Positions 23,790 through 27,839 of a stretch of 27,839 nt of DNA are shown one piece after another; the first letter of the stretch is position 1; each line of letters begins with the position of its first letter. The translations under genes and the position numbers were made by a program. The stretch is taken from assembly GCA_002067405.1 (NCBI GenBank), contig MVRP01000039.1:1-27839 (forward strand), written 5' to 3'. Below the pieces are notes generated by a model. It did no database searches. It worked only from the letters and a program-made list of their open reading frames with translations, and was not told the DNA's origin. This DNA is from Syntrophorhabdaceae bacterium PtaU1.Bin034. Lineage in GTDB: Bacteria; Desulfobacterota_G; Syntrophorhabdia; Syntrophorhabdales; WCHB1-27.

Positions 23790-25537
23790 ATAAAGATACC
23801 CACTATGAAATGGATCCTCGTGGCTGGACTGGGCGTGTTGACCTGTCGTGCGATATCGAGCCTGAAAGGACCGACCTTCGAGTAGTAATGAATCCCCAGG
23901 CCGGCCGACTGGGCAAAGGTGATATTCGTAAATGCATCAAAGGCATTGCCTGCGTCATAGAATGCCGCTATTCCCCAGTCGTTCCCTATGGCCCGTTCCA
24001 GCTCCACGCTGCCGAAGAGAAGATGCTTCCCGCCTATCACATCTCCGTTCGCGTCTCTCGGGCCGAGCGATTGGTATGAGTAGCCGCGCACGCTTCTATC
24101 GCCGCCCGCAAAGAACCGGAGCGTTACGGGGACCTCGTCGAATGCCTGTCGCTGGAACGTGAAGCCCGTTTGGCTCCGGAGAAGCAGCGTCAGGCGGCCA
24201 GGCAATGAAAAGAGCAGGTCGCCGACGGACACCACCTGAAAGAGACCTACCGTGGAGCCGAGGAATGTGTCGGTCCCCCTCAGCTCGATGGCGTAGCGGT
24301 ATCCTTTTTGCGGTCTTATGAGATTGTCGACACGCTGACCATAAAGGCGGACCCCCGGCAACACAAGAAAAGACGATGTTGTCTCCCCCCCTATGGTAAA
24401 CCTTTCGTCGAGCAACCTGATAAACATTCCTCCCTGGCTGTTCTCGCCGAAACCCCGTTCCCGGTTCAATTCCAGGGAGACTGAATTGCTCTCGTAGGTC
24501 ACGGGTGTTTCTCTGAGGAAGCTCAGCCGTAGGGCGGTAAAGCTTCTGAAGTCTTTGCCGCTCGGGACAATGTACGCCCCTGCAAGACCGTACAGCCTTT
24601 CCGATACATTCAATTCCGATCGGAACTCATGGCCCCTGTCGATAATATTCACATCCTGGTAGCGCACCAGGAACCGCGCTCCCGTATCGGTTCCGTATCC
24701 CACACCTGTTTTAATGCGTTTCTCGGGCGAAGGGGTCAGATTGATCACCACCGGAATGTCCTGGTTCTTGGCCGTCTTCTTGTCCGTCTGAAAGAAGACC
24801 TCGCGAAAGCGGTCTGAATTATAGAGGTTGAGCCTGGTTTTATTCAGGTTTAGATACGAAAAGGCATCGCCTTTTTTGAAGCTCAAATAGCGACGCAGAA
24901 ATGAATCGGGATATTTCGGCGCGCCGAGAAAGGTGACGTCGCCGAAATAATACCGGTTGCCTGTCCGGAGGCTCAGCTCGATCTCGGCTATTCCTTTCGT
25001 GCGGTAAACGTCGATCTTGTGAACAGGGAAATCGGCATCCAAATAGCCGGAATTCCGGGCGCGCGACTGCAGGTCGGCCTTGGCCTTTTCGTAAACATCG
25101 GACAGGAGAACGTCGCCTTTTTTTAAAGGGAAAGACCGGACGAGTTCCTGGAGCTGTGTCTCGTACGTCCCGGGTCCTTCGATCGTGACCTTGACCGAGC
25201 TGATCGTCACGGGTGTGCCCGGCTCCACCACCACTCGAAGGACGGTCCCCTCCGTTGACGTCTGGACAAAGACCTCTGTGCGCGAGTTGAAAAACCCGTA
25301 AGGTTGCAGGGCCTCCTGTACCTGGTCGGGTATGCCCTTTCGGAATTGATCGAGCATGCCCTTGTCTATCTCTCCGTCGGGCTTTACCATCCCCTCGGGC
25401 AGGCGAAGGGCAGCACGGACGTTCTCCAGGGGCCGTCCTTCGAGTCCATCGACGACGATCCTCACACGTTCCGCTGATAAGGCGGTAGTTGCAAGCAGGA
25501 CCAGGAGAATCAGGCTGACTGAAATGCATTTGATCAA
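23786..25537 (-). CDS. tamA: TamA-type Omp85 outer-membrane assembly protein
   Basis: From TTG 25537 the product is 583 residues. It has a signal peptide (CISVSLILLVLLATTALSA), POTRA-type repeats over about residues 25-270 (for example FFNSRTEVFV and YLDADFPVHKID), and a 16-strand barrel with the Omp85 motif FAGGDRSVRGY. The downstream tamB makes the TamA assignment firm. The frame is open to 25729 and includes an ATG at 25621, but neither has a ribosome-binding site. GGGAGG lies 8 bases before the TTG, and the TTG is directly followed by the signal peptide, so 25537 is preferred. A predicted promoter with an overlapping palindrome lies at 25611-25639. Confidence 0.93.
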   Translation of the reverse strand: MIKCISVSLILLVLLATTALSAERVRIVVDGLEGRPLENVRAALRLPEGMVKPDGEIDKGMLDQFRKGIPDQVQEALQPYGFFNSRTEVFVQTSTEGTVLRVVVEPGTPVTISSVKVTIEGPGTYETQLQELVRSFPLKKGDVLLSDVYEKAKADLQSRARNSGYLDADFPVHKIDVYRTKGIAEIELSLRTGNRYYFGDVTFLGAPKYPDSFLRRYLSFKKGDAFSYLNLNKTRLNLYNSDRFREVFFQTDKKTAKNQDIPVVINLTPSPEKRIKTGVGYGTDTGARFLVRYQDVNIIDRGHEFRSELNVSERLYGLAGAYIVPSGKDFRSFTALRLSFLRETPVTYESNSVSLELNRERGFGENSQGGMFIRLLDERFTIGGETTSSFLVLPGVRLYGQRVDNLIRPQKGYRYAIELRGTDTFLGSTVGLFQVVSVGDLLFSLPGRLTLLLRSQTGFTFQRQAFDEVPVTLRFFAGGDRSVRGYSYQSLGPRDANGDVIGGKHLLFGSVELERAIGNDWGIAAFYDAGNAFDAFTNITFAQSAGLGIHYYSKVGPFRLDIARQVNTPSPATRIHFIVGIFI

Positions 25538-25610
25538 CGTCCGGTCCTCCCGAAGGTTTTGAATAATTCCTGATGGAGAAACGGAAAGGAAAGACGCCAA
25601 TAATAATGAA

Positions 25611-25639
25611 AGTATCTTCATTGACCGAAGGCCGGTCAA
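25611..25639 (-). promoter_or_regulatory. Candidate tamA promoter
   Basis: On the minus strand TTGACC (25634-25639), 17 bases and GATACT (25611-25616) match five and four of six consensus bases. The predicted start near 25604 leaves a leader of about 67 bases before TTG 25537. The -35 box is one arm of the palindrome at 25621-25639. Confidence 0.42.
25621..25639. promoter_or_regulatory. Palindromic operator-like site over the tamA -35 box
   Basis: TTGACCG and CGGTCAA form perfect 7-base arms around 5 bases. The site covers the -35 hexamer and part of the spacer, where a repressor would block polymerase. No regulator gene is nearby. Confidence 0.45.
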
Positions 25640-25706
25640 GGCGACGATACGGGAGGATTTCCGGATGACAGGACGTCGCCTCTCGTGTAAAACCGGGAGT
25701 GATTCT

Positions 25707-25714
25707 GTTATAAT
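25707..25714 (+). promoter_or_regulatory. Extended -10 promoter for the tRNA-binding protein gene
   Basis: TGTTATAAT spans 25706-25714: TG, one base, then a perfect TATAAT (25709-25714). The -35 region is poor, as is common for extended -10 promoters. Transcription would start near 25721, about 80 bases before ATG 25801. Confidence 0.55.
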
Positions 25715-25800
25715 CAGGAAACCACGCATACAGACTCTTCGAAAGCCTGGGCGTACGTTTCACCCGTCGCCCGGACCCAACATTGCAGAAAGGAGCGGCT

Positions 25801-26130
25801 ATGGACAACATCGATTTCGATTATTTCAAGAAGATGGACCTTCGGGTGGCCCAGATTAAGGAATGCGAGGATGTGGCGGGTGCCGACCGTCTCTACAAGC
25901 TCACGATAGACGCAGGCGAAGAACGCCAGATCGTGGCGGGCATCAAGCTTTACTACACCAAAGAGGAACTTGTGGGTAAAAAGATCGTGATCGTCGCGAA
26001 CCTGGAACCTCGCACACTGAGAGGTATTGTCTCGCACGGCATGTTGCTTGCCGCCTCGAATGCCGACAAGAGTTCCGTCGTCTTGATCACGCCCGACAAA
26101 GATATACCGAACGGGAGCTCCGTCTCGTAA
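25801..26130 (+). CDS. Stand-alone tRNA-binding domain protein (MetG beta-subunit / Trbp111-like)
   Basis: This 109-residue OB-fold protein reads FDYFKKMDLRVAQIKECEDV, then GADRLYKLTIDAG, RQIVAGIKLYYTKEELVGKK, NLEPRTLRGIVSHGMLLAA. It matches the C-terminal tRNA-binding domain of methionyl-tRNA synthetase, which exists in many bacteria as a separate subunit or as Trbp111/CsaA-like protein. No catalytic synthetase domain is present here. ATG 25801 is set by AAAGGAG ending 5 bases upstream. It is divergent from tamA and convergent with the dodecin gene. The 133 bases that follow hold a GGCATGCC palindrome with a T-run but no convincing terminator. Confidence 0.93.
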   Translation: MDNIDFDYFKKMDLRVAQIKECEDVAGADRLYKLTIDAGEERQIVAGIKLYYTKEELVGKKIVIVANLEPRTLRGIVSHGMLLAASNADKSSVVLITPDKDIPNGSSVS

Positions 26131-26263
26131 TCCGGCCCCGGCGCTGACGGGTGAGAAACAGGCCGCGCGAATGGCGTAAACAGGGTAAAGCAGGAGGCAT
26201 GCCTTTTTCAGGCTGTCTCCCTTGCGCCACCCTTCTTTGTGCTCGGACAGGCTGCCGACGCCT

Positions 26264-26479
26264 TTAATCGCCCGAATGGTATTTAAAGGAAATATTGAGC
26301 CTCACTCGGTAAGAGGTCACCTTGCCGTTCTCAATGGTGACGTCCTGTTTGATGATCTCCGCCACCCTGAGGTCCTCAAGTGTCTGTGAGGCGGTTTCCA
26401 CGGCTGTCCTAGCGGCGTCTTCCCAAGAGTTCGGGCTTGTCCCAACTATTTCGATAATCTTGTATACGCTACCCTCCAT
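26264..26479 (-). CDS. Dodecin-family protein, calcium-dodecin type without the flavin Trp
   Basis: This 71-residue protein starts MEGSVYKIIEIVGTSPNSWE and continues TLEDLRVAEIIKQDV and YRVRLNISFKY, the full dodecin fold. Flavin-storing dodecins carry a Trp (often in a WFEV segment) where this one has LRVAEI. That matches the calcium-dodecin / SecE2 subgroup, which does not bind flavin in the same way. ATG 26479 is fixed by AAGGAGG ending 6 bases upstream; the longer open frame is not coding. A strong promoter lies at 26534-26562, giving a 48-base leader, so it is probably a single-gene unit. Confidence 0.93.
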   Translation of the reverse strand: MEGSVYKIIEIVGTSPNSWEDAARTAVETASQTLEDLRVAEIIKQDVTIENGKVTSYRVRLNISFKYHSGD

Positions 26480-26533
26480 GTAAAGCCTCCTTGGATGGAT
26501 TCGATCAATAAAGCCACAACGATATCTGTATCG

Positions 26534-26562
26534 ATTGTAAGCACAGCCCCGGTTTATGTCAA
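26534..26562 (-). promoter_or_regulatory. Sigma-70 promoter of the dodecin gene
   Basis: On the minus strand a perfect TTGACA (26557-26562) is followed after exactly 17 bases by TACAAT (26534-26539), five of six bases of the -10 consensus. The expected transcription start is near 26527. Confidence 0.75.
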
Positions 26563-26582
26563 CCAGCAACGTCCGGTTGCAC

Positions 26583-26972
26583 TCACGGATTAATGGGCAC
26601 CCATGCTTTGTGAGCCGGGACCCATTTACCGCCAACCCACTGACCCGGAACCTCCACCCACCGGCCGGGAGGAGCGTCTGCGGGCGTCGGTGCCGGAGAA
26701 GCGTATCCTGCCGCACCGGTTGCCTGTTGCTGTTCCAGTCTCCTGTTCGTCTGGTGCTGGTCCACGGCGTTACCGGCAACAGCCCCTGTGAGGGCACCGA
26801 CAGCAGCCCCGATGAGCGTTCCTGCGGTGTTGCGCCCGATCGCCTGGCCGGCCAGCGCCCCACCGATTGCGCCTATTGCGGCACCTTTCTGGGTATTATA
26901 CCCTTCGCCTGTTGCGCAGGAGTATGTAAGAAAGGCGGCAAGTACCAATAGACCAAGTAATGCTTTGTTCAT
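26583..26972 (-). CDS. Glycine-zipper (YMGG-like) outer-membrane lipoprotein
   Basis: This 129-residue protein has a signal sequence MNKALLGLLVLAAFLTYSC with Cys19 as probable lipidation site, although the lipobox is weak (TYSC). A glycine zipper follows (GAAIGAIGGALAGQAIG, then LIGAAVGALTGAVAGNAVDQ). A Gln-rich linker leads to a C-terminal GRWVEVPGQWVGGKWVP repeat. Such proteins sit in the outer membrane or periplasm, and their role is poorly defined. ATG 26972 is set by AGGAGG ending 4 bases upstream. This ribosome-binding site lies at the very end of repeat copy B. The frame stays open back through the repeat to 27092, but those residues precede the signal peptide and are not counted as coding. 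Confidence 0.9.
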   Translation of the reverse strand: MNKALLGLLVLAAFLTYSCATGEGYNTQKGAAIGAIGGALAGQAIGRNTAGTLIGAAVGALTGAVAGNAVDQHQTNRRLEQQQATGAAGYASPAPTPADAPPGRWVEVPGQWVGGKWVPAHKAWVPINP

Positions 26973-26979
26973 GACTCCT

Positions 26980-27065
26980 CCTTCAATTATTGGGGCTCGC
27001 GTCGCCCCCTCCAGCAGCAAAGCCCGTGGAGCCTCCCCTTCAACAAAAGGAAGGGGCAGTAAGTC
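26980..27065 (-). repeat. Dispersed repeat element, copy B, upstream of the glycine-zipper gene
   Basis: On the minus strand the copy contains a CCCCTTC-loop-GAAGGGG hairpin (7-base arms) and a GGGGC-loop-GCCCC hairpin, and ends in ATAATTGAAGG, which leads straight into the next gene's ribosome-binding site. The frame through it reads LLPLPFVEGEAP and later ATRAPIIEG. This is similar to the peptide encoded by copy A at 18658-18761 (LMPLPFTEGQPP and ATQAPIMEG). Confidence 0.72.
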
Positions 27066-27094
27066 GTTCGATAAGACCAATGACAAACTCATCT

Positions 27095-27526
27095 CTATTT
27101 CTTTTTCGTGATTGCGCCGTATTCGCCTTCATTCAGGAACCCGCTTCCATCTTTATCAAGCTGTTTGAACTGATCGGGCGTCACCTGGATCATGATGATG
27201 GTGAACTCCGACAGATCCACCTTTCCATCTTTGTTAAAATCCGCATCCTTCAACTCCTTGCCGGAACCGGCCGCCTTAAATTCTTTCTCGTCAAGGGCCC
27301 CGTCTCCGTTCTTGTCGTATTCCCTGAACTTCTCGGGCGTGACATTGATCATGATAATGGTCAGCTCGGCCGCGTCCACCTTTCCATCTTTATTGACGTC
27401 AGCGTCCTTGAACTGCTTCTCCACCGCAGGCGCGGCGGCAGAAACAGATAGAGGCAGCACAGACAGTACCAGCAATGCAAAGACAGACAAGAACACGATC
27501 GAGGCTTTTCCGGCAATACGACTCAT
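27095..27526 (-). CDS. Exported four-EF-hand calcium-binding protein
   Basis: This 143-residue protein has a signal peptide (about residues 1-30, ending LPLSVSA) and four EF-hand loops of 12 residues at 43-54 (DVNKDGKVDAAE), 71-82 (DKNGDGALDEKE), 96-107 (DFNKDGKVDLSE) and 124-135 (DKDGSGFLNEGE). Loops 1-2 and 3-4 with their linkers are near copies of each other (LTIIMINVTP versus FTIIMIQVTP), so the protein arose by duplication of an EF-hand pair. All loops keep the calcium ligands at positions 1, 3, 5 and 12. ATG 27526 follows AAGGAGG by 4 bases. A role as periplasmic calcium buffer or sensor is inferred. Confidence 0.93.
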   Translation of the reverse strand: MSRIAGKASIVFLSVFALLVLSVLPLSVSAAAPAVEKQFKDADVNKDGKVDAAELTIIMINVTPEKFREYDKNGDGALDEKEFKAAGSGKELKDADFNKDGKVDLSEFTIIMIQVTPDQFKQLDKDGSGFLNEGEYGAITKKK

Positions 27527-27561
27527 GATTCCTCCTTTATGACTTCGCTGATTTTGCTAGT

Positions 27562-27588
27562 ATTGTAATCGACTGCGCGCAAAAGCGC
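27562..27588 (-). promoter_or_regulatory. Candidate promoter/operator of the EF-hand gene
   Basis: On the minus strand TACAAT (27562-27567) is a good -10 box, giving a leader of about 29 bases, but no good -35 is present. A GCGC-AAAA-GCGC inverted repeat lies at 27577-27588 where a -35 box would be expected, so an activator may be needed. The rest of the gap (27589-27690) holds only the paired arms CTCCCGT and ACGGGAG (27604-27651). Confidence 0.35.
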
Positions 27589-27690
27589 TAATGATTTTTC
27601 GCGCTCCCGTAGACTGTCCCGGCAGTCCGAAATCGTTTTGGTGCACGGGAGGGTCAGAAGCATTATCCGACAGGGAGGTGCGGGCACAAC

Positions 27691-27732
27691 AAAAAAACAG
27701 ACAGCATTGACCCTGGGGCATAATGCTGCCTG
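27691..27732 (-). terminator. Intrinsic terminator of the gene beyond the right edge
   Basis: Arms 27698-27708 and 27722-27732 pair over 10 of 11 bases (CAGCATT/AATGCTG plus an outer CAG/CTG), with a 13-base loop. On the minus strand the stem is followed by T7 (27691-27697). It lies 24 bases after the partial coding tail ending at 27757. Confidence 0.75.
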
Positions 27733-27756
27733 TGAAACAGTCAGTCTTTACGCGCT

Positions 27757-27839
27757 TTACGCGACCTCCCTCTCCTTCCCCTTCCTCACCACCGCCCGCT
27801 GGTCAGGAGGGGGCGGGGGCGGTACCGGGGCACCTACTA
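27757..27839 (-). CDS. C-terminal tail of a protein extending beyond the window
   Basis: One minus-strand frame is open from the edge for 26 codons, reading GAPVPPPPPPDQRAVVRKG and ending in a charged stretch before TAA (27757-27759). A proline run followed by a basic tail is plausible as a C-terminus. An intrinsic terminator follows 24 bases later, which supports a real gene end. Nothing can be said about function. Confidence 0.45.
   Translation of the reverse strand, partial: VGAPVPPPPPPDQRAVVRKGKEREVA

Noticed and set aside
25538..25729. N-terminal extension of TamA starting at 25729 or ATG 25621
   Set aside because: Neither start has a ribosome-binding site, the extension contains the predicted promoter, and the TTG at 25537 has GGGAGG and is followed directly by a signal peptide.
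24840..25811. 323-codon minus-strand open frame overlapping tamA
   Set aside because: It is an alternative frame of the tamA gene, Arg/Pro rich, with no signal peptide or domain; tamA has both.
26192..26206. GGCATGCC palindrome followed by five T as a terminator for the tRNA-binding protein gene
   Set aside because: The palindrome leaves only three pairs once a loop is allowed, so the stem is too weak to call.

Overview
The window looks like part of the chromosome of a Gram-negative, probably anaerobic bacterium. It encodes outer-membrane assembly (TamA/TamB-type), a YjbH-type exopolysaccharide outer-membrane protein, and a soluble flavin/iron-sulfur 2-hydroxyacid dehydrogenase pair beside an acyl-CoA ligase. 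GC content is moderately high, ribosome-binding sites are purine-rich, and GTG and TTG starts are common. This fits a deltaproteobacterial (Desulfobacterota) lineage such as the Syntrophorhabdus-like group, but that is inference from gene content only. No rRNA, tRNA, CRISPR array, transposase or phage gene was seen.

Region 1 (1-8983) is a surface-polysaccharide block. A minus-strand operon runs from a GTG-started exported protein (6733) through a WbpM/FlaA1-type membrane nucleotide-sugar dehydratase, a UDP-glucuronate 4-epimerase-type enzyme, an MNT nucleotidyltransferase antitoxin and a YjbH-family protein to a gene cut by the left edge. A 612-base divergent intergenic region separates it from a plus-strand nucleotide-sugar dehydrogenase. 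Dehydrogenase plus 4-epimerase could make UDP-uronic acids for a secreted glycan. The HepT toxin expected after the MNT antitoxin is reduced to a 43-codon relic.

Region 2 (8953-14555) holds an AEC permease, a GlcD-like flavoprotein, a GlcF-like Fe-S protein and an acyl-CoA ligase, closed by a strong stem-loop terminator. The GlcD-like and ligase genes share a leader element exactly 34 bases before their start codons.

Region 3 (14577-15342) has an orphan HTH antitoxin-like gene with a probably leaderless promoter and a small DUF3553-like protein.

Region 4 (15352-25639) is a minus-strand cluster: tamA, tamB, an M48 peptidase, a DUF72 protein, bioB, a hypothetical protein and rsmE. A palindrome overlaps the predicted tamA promoter.

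Region 5 (25700-27839) has a stand-alone tRNA-binding protein, a calcium-dodecin-type protein, a glycine-zipper lipoprotein, a four-EF-hand exported protein and the C-terminal tail of a gene beyond the right edge.

The most notable find is a short repeated element present twice. One copy lies in frame inside the M48 peptidase (18658-18761). The other lies directly upstream of the glycine-zipper gene (26980-27065). Both copies read as similar peptides in the same frame, which resembles the protein-inserted palindromic elements known from Rickettsia.
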